The notes below the pieces were generated by a model. It saw only the letters and a program-made list of their open reading frames with translations. It was not told the DNA's origin and searched no databases. A stretch of DNA of 64,000 nucleotides from Hydnum rufescens UP504 (Eukaryota > Basidiomycota > Agaricomycetes > Cantharellales > Hydnaceae). The position numbers were made by a program, and so were the translations under genes. This document shows, piece by piece, positions 22,201 to 35,241 of the stretch (the stretch's first letter is position 1; each line of letters begins with the position of its first letter). The stretch spans positions 164,282 to 228,281 of the forward strand of contig MU128999.1 of NCBI GenBank assembly GCA_014904985.1. The letters run 5' to 3'.

Positions 22201-24180
22201 CAAATCGGGATGGGCTCCTCATCACACATTATGACTGGTGGGTGTCGGACTCCATCTATTCCAAAACCTACGAGGCAACACGGACGGGGGGGGGATCAAC
22301 CCTGTTTATCTGTCGAATTTCGGTCAATTTATCGGGAGAGCACTGGCGGGCATGTCTTCCGGACTGCAGAGGGTTCAAGGAGGAATAGTCGATTCAGAGC
22401 AACCAGAATATGTCATATTCTAGCAGTGCAACGGTGCTTCACTATAGTCCCCGTCTTGTGTACGGCATCGTCTTGTCCCACCATGGGAGCGTGTTTCTTT
22501 GAGAAACACTCGTCGGTGCTATTTTCCACTGGTGATCCACCATTTGATGGTTGATAGCCGATGGCGGGTTGCAAATGTCAAACTTGCCCTGAGAGTGAGC
22601 TTTCTTTTAAAATATTGCGCCTGTTGCCCTCAGATGCTCTCGAGCCGCGGAGAATAGTGAGTCGCCGCCCATCTAATGTGGGAAGTCCACTCGTGGGGGT
22701 GGATTTATTCTTATGGAGTCTTGCGCAGTGTCTTGGACTGCCTGATGAATGCAGGAGACGGCGACATTTCCTGGTGCAAACAATCTGTATTGAGTCCCTC
22801 AACCAGCTACCAAAGATCCCGATGCGGTGCAGTTGCAAGAAGCCTTCCCGATTAACGGGGTTCGCTGTACAAGTCGTCGTTAACGAGAAGTGGCTACACG
22901 GTGCGTCATCAGTCGAAATGGATAACGGGAGGTGTCGAGGATCATATCACAAATTGTTTGTCTGTAGGCGGGAAAGACGAGGGACAGGTCACGCAACGGG
23001 TGATCACCTGCAGAAAAAGAAAACCTCCCATGAAGAATAGCCTTGTTCGCCGCTCTGTTGGACACAATTCTGGTAATCATAGACTGGCCAGTTCCGGTGG
23101 GTCCGTGGAGCCAGGATATTGGGGGTACGCTGCCTTCTCCAACCATGAGGGAATTTCGGTGAACATTCCGACTCGAGTGTCTGGGAGACATGGCAATGAC
23201 GCGGTCTTCCTTGCTGGACTCATACGCCACATGCACGGCCCGAAGAAGAGATATGCCAACTGCAGATAGTTCTTCCCCGCTTGAGGATACTGGCGACTGA
23301 ACACAGGATGGGGCGTCCACCCTCGCGAGGGATTCCCTTGGCAGGACGCCGGAAGCCCGCTCAGATCAGGAAGGAGGCGAATTCGAGCCACAGAGAGAGG
23401 GACGCTTCAACACAGCCATCAAGAACTTGACCAAGCCGATAGAAACTAACACGCGCGGCGATCGATATTGCTCTAACGTTTGGAGCAAGAGACGTGGCTA
23501 ATTTAATCGGAATGCTAGAAGTACTCAACCCCCTTCCGACGGAAGATAGACACTTGTATATGACCGAACAAAAGAAATTTTTTGCTGCAAGAGACGATTC
23601 CGACACTAGAGTGCCCTCCAAGTCAAGGCAAACACGCACCGGTCATAGCATGCATGTGGAGGCTCTTCGCTTAGGACGGACAGGAGAACATTAAGGCTAT
23701 GCAAAGACGACGAATATCTGAAATCAGTTTCAACTATGACCTCGCTTTTTGATTTGAGCGGAGAGTGAAGATTCCTACTCAGTTTTGCCTGGCTGGGGCA
23801 ATCCAAACATCTCGTCAGCTCAGGGGGAATAAATCCACGCAAAATGAGCATGCCCACAGTGTCGTCGGACAGGGATCTCGAAGAGATCATATCGGAGTGT
23901 TTTGGTTTTCGCTACGGATACCTTTCGATAGGCAGTCAAAAACGCTTGATTGGTCAGCCTCCTAGTTGCAGAAGTAGGAATTCGTGAAGAAGCTCCTTGT
24001 ACCATGTTAACACGCTGATGTGAGCGGTGGGGTCAATGTATGCGCATAGACTCGAAACGCTACCCCGCGCGGGGCATCCATAATCTCGCTAATTTATGAG
24101 GGCATGGGAAAGTCGAAGAGATATCGGTTGAGCTGCAGTTAGACTGAGAAGACTATTCCAGACCAACGTTCCACACAAAG
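22200..24180 (-). pseudogene. NLR remnant 3: shared N-domain plus NACHT P-loop
   Basis: Best preserved of the WD40-less remnants. Minus-strand pieces: SDDTVGML near 23865; VETDF...LLSVLSEEPP near 23790-23690; AKNFFCSVIYKCLSSVGRG and SLAPNVRA at about 23590-23490. These align piece by piece with VQVETEF, LLSILMEDSP, NCYFFCAVIYENLVSMGRG and SLAPELKA of the Hsp70-like N-domain. Next comes a 146-codon open frame (23320-22880) with LLRAVHVAYESSKEDRV and WLHGPTGTGQSMITRIVSNRAANKAI. That is a NACHT Walker A region with Gln for the invariant Lys. Frames change between pieces, so the gene is broken. Confidence 0.65.
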
Positions 24181-24411
24181 GCTCTGCCGAAGGTGGGAAA
24201 TCGGGATTGGCTCCGATGGTGTCACGTGCCTGGCACCTGGCATATTGTGACCCTCGAAGGGAGGCACTCCCATTTTTTGGCTTGAGCTATGGGGGATGGG
24301 TCTGTCTGGAAACAAGTCGCAATGCAGACAGAAAAGAGTGGAATAGAGGCCTCGGCCAGCAGAGGCAAGCTATAGTCCTTGCCATACACCCGTTTCCAGC
24401 CACTGGACCCG

Positions 24412-24431
24412 GGGCTGTGTGCACACAGCCC
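24412..24431. promoter_or_regulatory. Perfect 20-bp palindrome between NLR remnant 3 and copy D
   Basis: GGGCTGTGTG followed by its reverse complement, about 190 bp before the copy D start codon. Third instance of the element in front of class 2 copies. Confidence 0.6.
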
Positions 24432-24622
24432 AGGGGCTTGCGCGCTTCGCCGTGTATGGGAATCGGGTCGGGTGTGGGGGGTATCTTCAAACGATATCGT
24501 CTTCGGAGTAACATGCTCCTGGTTTCCACGTCTACCCCGTCCTTTCTCCTTGGGGTCTTCCAGCCAGTTCATACGCCACTCTCTTAGTCTTGTTGAACTT
24601 TAGGCTCCGACCGTCAAGCCAG

Positions 24623-27600
24623 ATGAGAAAATTTTCGCAACTCAGACCCGAAGAGGTGCATGAACATGCTGATAGCATGAGATGATCCATCCTTGTTGAT
24701 CCGCACTTTCAAGGGAACCACTTCAAGTTCTAGTGATGATGATGCCGAGGCACGCTTTTAACCTGTGTGAATCAGTAGGATCTCACTTGGCTATTTTCTT
24801 GCACAGTACCCGATCAAAGGTCAGGCATCACGTTCTCGCAGTCCTCCCGACCACTCCCCGCGTCCCCGCAGTCTTTCCGGCCTCTCTTCGCGCCCAGCAT
24901 CCGTCCAGTCGCATTTGTTCACCCATTCATGGAATCGTCTTGGCTCATATAGCATTCCCGATCTATGTTCCTACATTAAATCCACACCCCCAGCCCGCAT
25001 CAGTCTCCTGAAATGGTGCAAGGGTCGAAATGGATTGAGACACGAGTTCTTGCTCCTGAAAGTGGACAGAGCGGAAAAGGGCGGGACCATATGGTTGCGT
25101 CTTGAGCGGAGGGCGCACGAGAGCGCCATAGCCGCGAATTGCATCATCTCATCTGTTCTCTCGGGCGATACTGTGAGTACTTGGGCCGGTGCATGGGGAT
25201 CACTTGTTGAAATGATGATAGGTGAAGCTGGGCAATGACTTCTTGCGCTTGTTTAACGCATCGCAAAGCGAAGTTCGAGTTGAGGCAGAATTCACTATCC
25301 CACTCCCTCTGGAAACGCTACGCACTCTTCTATCCGCCCTGATGAAAGAGTCTCCTGATTACAAGCTATATTCAGCGCGTATTTCCTTCTCCATTTCTAC
25401 ACCGTCTATTGATGTAACCTTTACCAGGAGAACTGTTATTTTTTCTGTGCAGTCATATACGAGACCCTCGTTTCCGCGAGTAATGGGGTGAACGTCGCTG
25501 GCGCTCCGAGTAAGTTCTCCAACTCTTTTGCTCCCAAGGCAAAGGCCAGGATCAAAAAGCGCATGGCCAGTTCTTTGTCAGTCTCTTCATCGAGTTTATA
25601 TTTAGACAAGCATTGATGGCACTGTTGCTCTCCTTACAGTTCAGAGCCTTCTGATGGCCCTCCCAGACCCCATCTCCTCACCTCCCAGGAGGCATTCGAT
25701 CCCCGGATCGAACATGAACCTTCGCCCCATAATCAGATCTCAGCTTCCGATCGACCCTCCAGCGTTATTGAGTCTGGGGATGCTGTCCGCCCGGGTATTC
25801 CAGATATCCCTCCACATGTTCGCCCGGATGGTCTTCAAGGGACTCGAAAAAATATTCCCGCAGGTTTAGGTCCTTCCTACGGTTCTCCCTTAAGAGAGAG
25901 GGCGGGAATTGTTAGTTCTATGAAGTCTGTTCGAATAGACCCTGCGTCAGATATGCGCCCAGGTCATCCGGAAGTTCGCCCAGACCTTACCCCCGGTCGG
26001 GGGGGAATTTCCGTGGGGATTAATTTTGGGACTGCGCATTCTGGAGTGGCAGTCGCATATGGCATCTCGCCACACACTATTGAGCAGATGCTATGGCCTG
26101 GGGCAAATCGCAAGGTGCCTACCTGCCTAGTTTACGACACCTACGGCCGTGTCGCTGCGTGGGGCCACATGGCCCAGGGCTTCCGCCTTCCAGAGGGTTG
26201 GATTCGTTGCGAAACGTACTTTGATTATATCTGCATTCTCTTATCCCCTGCTTATGCTCACCTGAAAATAGATTCAAACTTTTGTTCGGTCCTACGGGCG
26301 GCTCAGATCTCATCCCGGGAATCCTCCCTGTATGCGTCACACCTTTCAAAATCAACACCCCTCATCCTGCCGACAATTTATATTTAGTTAGGTAAACAAC
26401 CGATCGATGTTATGGCGGACTACCTGCGCGAGCTCTGGCGGGTACGTTTGCTCCTCGTTCCAGTCATTTTCTCCATAGTAAGGACCATCTCCCCCATATA
26501 GCACGTAAAACCAAAGATCCTCAAGCGCGGTAATTCAGAGGAGGACCTGGGTATGTCACCTGGTTCTCTGTGCCTTCTCTCGACGTTCTTTGGGTAATGA
26601 CGTAAGATTGTAGAATCCGCTGATGTCTGGCTTTGTGAGGTTCATGGGGTCTATCTCGGTGTGATATGGTTTGACACGTCCCATTCGCAGCCATCCCGGC
26701 GACCTGGAATGTGCGAAATGGCGAGATGATGCGAGATGCGGCCTATGCAGCGTGAGCATCGGCATTGATTATCAAGTCGCCTCGCTTATATTCTGTATTC
26801 AGAGGTTTGCCGGCGCCCCGGGGCTCCCAGAAAGGCGCAGGTGGTCGGAATCAGTTACATATTATATCGTATGTCACGCCTTGCCCATTGGGTACGATCT
26901 TTTCATTCAGGATTTCCTGTGCTCAGTGAACCAGAAGCCTGCGCTGTGCGCTGTCTCCTTTGGAGGGATGTGGAGCTCAAGCCGAAGCAGTCTTTCATGC
27001 TGTGTGATGCTGGGGGTGATACCGTAGTGTGTCCTTTTCCGTTGTTCTTTCACCCATTAGGCACTCAAGAATACTTGGATAGGACACAGTGATTTTCCAA
27101 GTCTTGGGGAATGTAACCCATATTTCACCGCTGTGTGCTTCGAGTGCCAGCTGTGGGTTGCATTTCCTGGACATCCACTTCCGCGCTTATCTGGAAGAGT
27201 GGCATAGAACCCGAGGTATCGAATTGAACGAGACGAATCTAGCGTATTATATGGATGCTTTTACGTATTCACGGAAACTTCGGTTTACCGGAAAGCAGGA
27301 CGAGGGAGACCTCCTTTTTGACTGCCCCGATGTTTTCGATTATTGTAAGTCTAATCATACCACACTAATCATACCATAGAATTTGCGCGGCCCAACGTCG
27401 GAATCCTTTCTCGATAGACAGCACTGATCTTTCCGATGACGAGTTTTCCAATGGTCAACTCGTGGTGCCTTCGAATGATCTCCGAGTGCGAGTATTTAAG
27501 CCCGTTGTCACCGAGGTAGGGTTTTTGGACCTAGATCTGGGCCTGTTCGAAATTCATGCCGCATTTCTCAGGTCCTTAGCTTTCTGGAAGCCCAATTGAA

Positions 27601-28590
27601 GAGAGTGGACTCAGTGGACGCCCTCTTTCTCGTGGGCGAATTTTCTGCGAGCCCATATCTATTCGATCGTATATGGGTACGAATATGGCGTCTTTCGATT
27701 TCTCTTACATTTTTGTCACGCTCCGATAAATGCAGGATACATTCCATGTGCGCATGCAAGATAGGATTGTGAATCCCCGGGCCCCGATATAGCGGCATCC
27801 CTCGGAGCTGCGCAATCAGGTCTGGCGGAAAGGCTCATGCAGCGACCAATCGAAGCCCCGACAATCATTGCACCCAAGAGTTATATCGTTGGGATCGGTC
27901 CCAATCTAGCGATCAGGCCTGGACGCAACTGGAACTCAGGAAATACTAATGAGACGATGAATGATTTCAACGGGGTTTTCGTGTATGTGCCAGACTTGGA
28001 TAATTGTACATCCCATGTCAGCTCTCTAATGAACCCCCCTTCGTTCCAGAACGCGGTATTTAGTGGTCAAGGGCGCATCGTTGAAAACTGGAGAACCAGT
28101 CCTCCAAGAATTCACAAAGACGTCCTATGATCCGTCGGGTAAGAACCGCTTTCTGTGTAATATTCGCCTGGACCTGGGCGCTCTAATTTATCGCCTGGTT
28201 AGATTCCATTTTTATTGCAAGAATATACGCCTCAGATTCTACAGAAATATGGCCTGATACGAATGGAGGCGATCTGGAACATATTCTGGATTGGGAAATC
28301 GATCTTAGTGATATAGCGTTGTTCAAGCAGAATGCCCAGAATTCTCGGTATTACTTCAAGACAAGTAATTATCCCTCGTGGCTCACTTCGCTTCGCAGTC
28401 TAACTCTTTATATAGTTTTTAAGATTGGTATCGAAGTCGAGAGTCAAAGTGAGTAGACTCCACGTGCTGGAATCCCATCTTCACTTAGCCTGTTTTGTGA
28501 ATCTTAGAGGCGCACGTAGTATGGTTTTGCGATGAAAAACGGCGTGGGCGTTTAAGGTTACCCGGTATCTGGGAATTGAAATCTCTATAG
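24623..28590 (+). pseudogene. Hsp70-like protein, class 2, copy D (late frameshift)
   Basis: Most complete class 2 copy. The N-domain (HSWNRLG, HEFLLLKV, IWLRLERR, SGDT) is open, as is the linker (about 25640-25990) and the ATPase through most exons: INFGTAHSGVAVAYG, VPTCLVYD, SEPEACAVR, CDAGGDTVV, LFLVGEFSASPYLF. After exon 3 (ends 25374) the donor is GC, not GT. Near 27775-27785 one base is missing relative to copies B and C (they read cccccggacccggat, D reads ccccgggccccgat), so a TAG follows directly and about the last 150 codons are lost. VGEFS replaces the usual VGGFS glycine in the adenosine motif. Copies B-D share the Asp-to-Asn change in phosphate 1, so that change predates their separation. 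Confidence 0.75.
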
Positions 28591-29140
28591 TTCTTTAGTG
28601 TGAACTACCTATTTCTACACGTACAGATACGTGTAGACTGTGTATTCTTCACTTACAACAATGTATCTTCATTGTTTCCTGTATAGCAGCGGTAGTGTTA
28701 ACAAAATGTCTCAGTGTCCCTCTGAAGTAGAAGATTTACATTCTGGCGCAACTCACCAAATATTTAGTTGGTTGTTCGTTTGCCAGGTACCGACTTGGCC
28801 TCATGGAGGAGCGAAATTCTTCGATACAGCACTGGGAATGCCACTGGCATTGCGAACGGCGAAAGACTTCGATATTTTCTCATACACATGAAAGAGATCG
28901 ACCCTATCAGGCCTTAAGCCACACATGGATTTCGCATACCTTGGACACGGAGTCACGGATGTTCTACGGGGGGCCGGGCGGGGGTGAACTGTTTGAGGAT
29001 TGCCTCGGCGAGAGTTGAGTGTGCGTGTGTATATAACAACGAAATTTGGATCGAAGATCACATTGGTGAGATGAGTAATGACTTCAGAGAACCAGTCTTG
29101 GGTTGAAAGACCAATAGAGGGAGAATCGGAGAGGAATGGA
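28591..29140. other. Intergenic between copy D and NLR remnant 4
   Basis: Repeated unit DNA homologous to 21643-22200. No independent gene was supported. Confidence 0.4.
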
Positions 29141-30510
29141 CATAAAGAAGTCTTCCCGATTAAACGGGTTTGCTGGGTTCAAAGTCGTCAGCGAGAAGTG
29201 GCTATACAGTGTGTTGTCGGGTGAGACGGATAACGGGAGGTGTCGAATACCATATCATAGTGGCCATTTGCGGGTGGAGTGACGACCCGCACAAAAGGTG
29301 ATCACCTCCGAAGGTCGACTGAAAAAAAAAAGAAACTCCCACCAAGCATGGCGTTGTTCGCCGCTATTTCGGTCACGGTTGTGACAATCATAGAATGGCC
29401 GGTCCAGTATATTGGGGGGCACGCTTCATCTACCTTCTCTAACCCTGACCGAATTTCGGTGAACATTCCGACTCGAGTTCTTGGGAAACATGACCACGAC
29501 GCCGTCTTCCCTGCTGAAGTTATATGTCACATGGACGGCTCAAAGAAGGGACATGCTAAGTGCAGGTAGCTCGTCCCAACTTGAAGACACTGGTGACAAA
29601 ACACTGGGGCGTCCGCCCTCGCAAGTCTAGGAGGACCCCTTTCCAGGAGGCCGGGGGACTGGTCAGATCGGGAAGGCGAATTTGAACCACAAAGAGGGGG
29701 GACGGGGGGCCACGCCAAAACAGTCGTCAACAATTTGGCCAAGCCGATAAAAACTAACAGACCTTCATGCCATTGATGGTTGCTGTAACGTTCCGAGAAA
29801 GGGACATGGCTGATTTGCTAGGAAAGTCGGAGGAAGTATTGACCCCCTCCCGATGAAAGATAGATGCTTGCATACGACTGAACGAACGGAGAAACAATTT
29901 TTCTGGAAACGATTCTGTCAATAGATTGCCCTCTAGTCAAGACAAATACGCACGGCATAGCTTGGACGCAGGGAACTCTTTCCTTAGGATGGACAAAAGG
30001 ACATTAAGGGTGTGCGAAGACAACAGATGGCTGAAATCAGTTTCAACTATGACCTCACTTTTCGATTTGAACACGAGTGGAGATTCGCACACACCTCTGC
30101 CTGCACAGACAACCAACCACCTCCTCACCTAAAGTGACCTCAATAAATCTATGCACAATGAGCATGCTCACAGTGTCGTCAGACGGAGATCTCGAAGATA
30201 TCAGACGGGCGAGTGTTGCATTTCGCCGCCGACGCCTTTTGACACGCAGCCAGAAACGCTTGGGCCTTCTCGCGGAAGTAAGAATTCTGGAGGTGACCCT
30301 GTCAGTTCCTTGCACCATTTGAAAGGCTGATGTGAGCGGTGTGAGCTCCGTCAACGTATGCGCGTAGATTGGAAATGGTGTAGGCGCTAGGGATCCACCA
30401 TGAGTGGGTGAACGAGATCGCACTAATTTATGATGGCATGTGGAATCACCATCGAAGGCGCATCAGTTGAGGTGGATATGGGCTGAGAAGGCGGTCCCAG
30501 ACAGTGCGAA
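29140..30510 (-). pseudogene. NLR remnant 4: shared N-domain, P-loop deleted
   Basis: The minus strand carries the N-domain pieces FWLRVKRR and SSRSPSDDTVSM near 30250-30160 and VETDF...LLSIL near 30050-29970. The segment equivalent to WLHGP is missing: sequence matching both flanks of the P-loop is joined across a deletion around 29400-29415. Frames are broken. Smallest of the five remnants. It lies head to head with copy E, about 0.65 kb away. Confidence 0.55.
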
Positions 30511-31144
30511 GGATCTCTGATGGGTTGGCTAGCTGGTTTCATTGCTTTCCTAGACATTCGCGATCATGGTCTCTCAAACCATTTCTGACTCCCTGTAGGT
30601 AGCTATAAGGCGCCTAAGGCGGTCCTCACAAGAGTCACAACTTCCTCACAGGGGGTTCACTTTCTCATTACGTAACCACTGGCCTAAATAATTTGTTTTC
30701 GCCCCCTCCAGCGGCATCTTCGTTGTCGTGCTATGGATTCGAGATCGATTGCCCTATGATACTTTTTGGACATGCATATATGCACGAATAAACGGGCTTG
30801 AGAATGGGTGCTTCGGTTATTCTATGTTATACTTAGCTTTGCAAATTTACTGTACTGTGGAACTCAGCCAGCCTATGCCCTTTGCGGCCCCCAGCGAGTG
30901 TCGCATTCGGCCATCCTCGATTGGACATTTTACCAGTACGTGTTTCCTGTCTGGGTCGACGCATTTTCGGTCATATTGCGTAATCAAATTTGCTGTGTTG
31001 TGCTGTGCCTCCGCCAAGGATGAGAATTACGAGGCTTGAGAAAGCTCGGTTTCGAGAGTATCTCACTTACTTTCTCTACACCCTTGGTATTATTAACGCC
31101 TTTGCTTAGAGTGAGAAGCCTAGACGAGCGAAACCTTGCCTCAG
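30511..31144. other. Intergenic / class 1 promoter region of copy E
   Basis: The last 130 bases match the leaders of copies A and F (pattern TAT[t/a]AACGCCTTTGCT[t/c]AGAG). The stretch 30808-31023 is open on the + strand for 71 codons, but copy F carries only part of it and no family is recognised. A splice-rich 5' UTR or promoter is more likely than a gene. Confidence 0.4.
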
Positions 31145-34100
31145 ATGGTTGAGGAGGTGCATGATCTCACAAGGGTATCCGTTCTTGTTGATCCCCGCAC
31201 TTCCACAGACACAGGACGGATCACGAAGGCACGTTTAATTCGCTTCTATGGGCTGATCGCTCACTTGCTTCCAGTTTGGGGAACAGTCCCGCTCCATAGG
31301 TCGGGGTTCTTCACAGGGGGCAGATCGTCCCCATTCTTCCTTGATCTCTCCCCTCTTTCACACTCTCAACTTGTCCACACCATCGGTGCGATCAGACTTA
31401 TTTAGGCACTCATGGCATCGTCTTGGGACGTATAATATCCCTGATCTATGCTCATACATCGCGTTCACCCTTCCGACTCACATCACTCACCTGAAATGGT
31501 GCAAAAATCAGGATGGAGTTAAGCATGAGTTCTTGCTCCTGGAAGTCAAACGGCCTGACAATCAGACCACCGTATGGCTACGTCTTGAGCGTAGAGTGCA
31601 CGAGAACGTCAGGGCCCTGAGATCCATATTCTCCTCTGTTCCGTCGGGCGATACTGTGAGTAATCTCATATGCCGATGTGAATCATATCTCTATACGTCC
31701 TTTGCTTCTAATCCCATGCCGATCTATTAGGCGAAGCTCTGTGCTGATGTCTCGCGCCTGTTTGATGCGTCACGAAGCCAAGTTCAAGTTGAGACAAAAT
31801 TCACGGTCCCACCACTTCTGCAAAGGCTAGGTGATCTTTTATCTATCCTGATGGAAGATTCTCCCGATTATAAGCTATACTCGGTGCGTATGTCTCGCTA
31901 CATTTCTCCAATGTTGACTGATACGACCATTTCAGGAGAATTGTTACTTTTTCTGTGCGGTCATATATGAGAATCTGGTTTCCATGGGTAAAGGGATGAA
32001 TGTCGTCGGCGTTCCGAGCAAAATTTCTCTGTCGCTTGCTCCACAGCTGAAGGCACAAATAAAAAGGCGTATGGGCATGTGGCCGTTAGTCTGTTCATTG
32101 CCCTTAATTTGGGCTGACCATCGATGTCACTATTGACGGTTCCCTTGTAGCCCAGAGCCCTCTCTTAATATCCCAAGTCTCGGACCCCAGGATTCCTTAC
32201 CGACGGAGGGGCTGGCTACTTCCACTCCCCCCATCGAGCTCCACCCGAACGAGGTCTCGGTTGTCCAGCAGCCGGAAGAAGTGATTCCGAACCACCCTCA
32301 CTTTCATGGTAATAATGGCCGGCTAGCCACCTCTGTGCAACCTAGCCTCCAATCACCTCCCCAGCATCACCAACCGCCGTCGACACCTTTGCAGTCGCCC
32401 TCTCCTGCGCAGATACACTCTAAAACTTCCCTTGATGCGAATCAGAGCCCCTACGAGCAACCGTTGTTTTTTAGTAGCTCAAATTTGAATGGTCTGAACA
32501 CTGCACACTCCGCAATCAACGGGGACAGCAATCCAGGAGCATACACGCCTTTCCTTGATCCAAATGTTCTGTGGCCTAGCCCCGTGCACTCGCATGATCA
32601 TCCAGGCTCCATGCGATCCATGTCAATGTCGCCCTCTGCGTCTTTGTCCCGCAACTCTAGCTTCTCAAGTTCAAGCACGCACGTCCAACATGTCTCCAAC
32701 TCTCCGGAACCCAGTCGTGCGTCCTCGGACGAAGGTAGGATGTCTGTTTCGATCGACTTTGGCGCCACATTTTCTGGCGTAGCGTATGGTTCTGCACGTG
32801 TCGCATCAGGCAAGGTACAGCAGATTCTTTCCTGGCCCGGTGCGAGCGGGAATTTCAGCAAGATCCCGACTTGCTTGGTGTACGATGGCATGGGCCGTGT
32901 GCTCGCCTGGGGTCTTCATGCAAATAATTCAAGTCCTAGGCCTGGGACTACACGTTGTGAATGGTGAGCATTCTTCTTCTTTCTCTGGGATAAGAAGATC
33001 AATACTCCAGGAAGGTTTAAATTATTAGATCCGACGGCCCTTCGAGATGGCGAGGCCGTTGATCTTCATCTGCCAAAACTCCCCCCTGGAAAACGGGTCA
33101 TTGACCTGATCATTGACTTCCTCGCGTGCATGTGGGACGTGAGCATCATTCATTTGAGCGTTAATGGCGCGGGTCTCACTATGTTTTCTCCAGTGCGCTA
33201 AAGCGCAGATTGCCCGCAAAATTGGGGTCGTCGCAGATCTAAGTACGTGCCCTTACTTCTAGGATGGCATGGATTCCTCTGACTTGTGACCACCATACTC
33301 CAGATGCTGCTGATGTATGGCTGAGTGGGTTGCTTCATTTCATGCATGTCTTGCCATTGAATGTACGATCTCCCCATAGCCGTCCCGGCTGCTTGGGGTG
33401 CCCGTGGCTGCCAAATCATGCGTGATGCTGCTCTTTCGGCGTAGGTGACAAGGGTGGGATTTTGATACTTACTGAGAGCATGCTTGCTTCTTTCCAGGGG
33501 TTTGGTTAGTTCTGCATTTGCAGATGACTGTGACTGGCCCGACCGACTGCACATTATCACGTTCGCTCGTAATATTCATCTAAATGTTTTCATTTGGACC
33601 TGATGCGTGACCATATAATCAGAGAGTCGGAGGCTGCAGCTGTGCACTGTGCACATTTAACAAATTTGCACCAACTCAGACCCAGCCAGAACTTCATGAT
33701 TTGTGACGCTGGAGGTGGTACTGTTGTGCGTTTCGTTCCATCTCGTGATTTGGAATGCATTTCACCTCATCGAATTTGTCTGCAGGATTTGGCGGTTTAT
33801 AAAATCATTGGTTCCCTTACCAACCTTGAGATTGCGGAAGTGTGTGCGCATTCGGGCTCCAATTGTGGCTCCCTTTTCCTTGATCTACGATTCAGGGAGC
33901 TCGTTCGCAATCTTCTCGCAAACCACCCGGCCCACCTTGATCCTGCTAGTTTAGCTTACTTTATGCATACTTTTTCTGAGACAGATAAGCTCACGTATAT
34001 GGGAGAAAGCGATGATTCAAATATATTCCACTTCACTTGCCTTAATCCCGAGGATCTGGGTCAGTTCTTTATTCACGCGGTTAGAACTCTTTGCGTGCGG

Positions 34101-35241
34101 ACTTGACTCATGTGAGTTTAGACGACCCCGCTGTGGGTCTTATCAACGGCAATTTGGGGATTCCAGGATACCTCTTACGTCGTGAGGTTTTCGACCCCGT
34201 GGTGGAGCAGGTAACGCATTCCAAAATTTTTGATGCCCCTAAACTCTTCGCATGATCTTGTTTCGTATCGCACTCTAAAGGTCCTCAAGCTTATTGAAGA
34301 ACAGATCCGGAGAGTGCGCATTGATGCGCTTCTCCTTGTGGGTGGTTTCTCGGGCAGCGAGTATCTGTTCAAGCGTGTCGACGTAAGTGTCTTTGGCTGC
34401 AGTTGATGCAATTGCTCATCCCACTATCCTAGGAAACCTTTGGCTCCCGCATCAAAGTCATAGCACGTCCTTCAGATGCGGATACGGCGACCTGCCGTGG
34501 TGCTGCTCAATATGGCCTCGCGCGTCCCCCGCTTGTTTCTTCGATCATTGCTCCGAAGAGTTATATCATACATGTGCAACTTCCCGCGGAGCCAGAAGAT
34601 TGGCGGAGGCGGCCAGCATATATCAAGAAGAATGATATTGGGTTCGACATCTGCGAGAATCGGTAAGACCAGGTTCTTCTCCCGGTGCCAATAATATGGC
34701 TCACGCGCTTGAGCTCAGGTTACAATATCTAGTATCCAAGGGTTCGATCTTGCGGAAAGGTCAGATGATTAAGACCACATTCTGCAAATTTTCAGCAACA
34801 CTACTAGGCGCGTCCCATCTGGTACCCCCCTCGGAGGTCCCACTGAAATCTGACGGTTAAGTCGATAGACCGAAACTTCGTCGCGACAATTCATACCTCA
34901 GATTCTGATAAGATCGTACGGTACACTGACGAAGGCAGAACCTCGGAACTCTGTCAGTGGACCGTTGACCTTGGTTTACTCCCCGGTTTCCAGCAGAATG
35001 CGAGCAATGCTCCTGGAGGTTTTTACACTGGTATTTTAACCGTGCTGGATTTTGATTCAAAACTGACATTTCGGGATTACAATAGACTTCGAACTTGCGG
35101 TGCAGTTGGATGGTGCTGGCAAGAGCTAGCTTTTTTTCTCCATCTTAATAACAAGCTGATTTTTGTTTGACAGAGGTTCGTGGGGTACTCTTATATGATG
35201 GACATGAGTGTGGAAGTGTGATCTTCGATGTCCTGATTTGA
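31145..35241 (+). CDS. Hsp70-like (HSPA12-type) protein, class 1, copy E, most intact
   Basis: I could read this copy exon by exon without a frame break. The ancestral start is ACG at 31124, so the next in-frame ATG (31145, MVEEVHDL) is used. The N-domain reads HSWHRLG, HEFLLLEVKRP, VWLRLERR, SGDT, VQVETKF, LLSILMEDSP, YFFCAVIYENL. The linker exon, about 32152-32964, is long and rich in Ser, Pro, His and Gln. The ATPase shows SIDFGATFSGVAYG (first Thr of GTT replaced by Ala), KIPTCLVYD, ESEAAAVH, CDAGGGTVV and LLLVGGFSGSEYLF. Exon 7 is a 21-nt microexon (33304-33324). One late intron (donor at about 34806) begins GC. The last exon ends at TGA 35239-35241. This type of protein is a cytosolic ATPase by family; its partner is unknown. 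The nearest gene on its left is NLR remnant 4, transcribed away from it. Confidence 0.85.
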
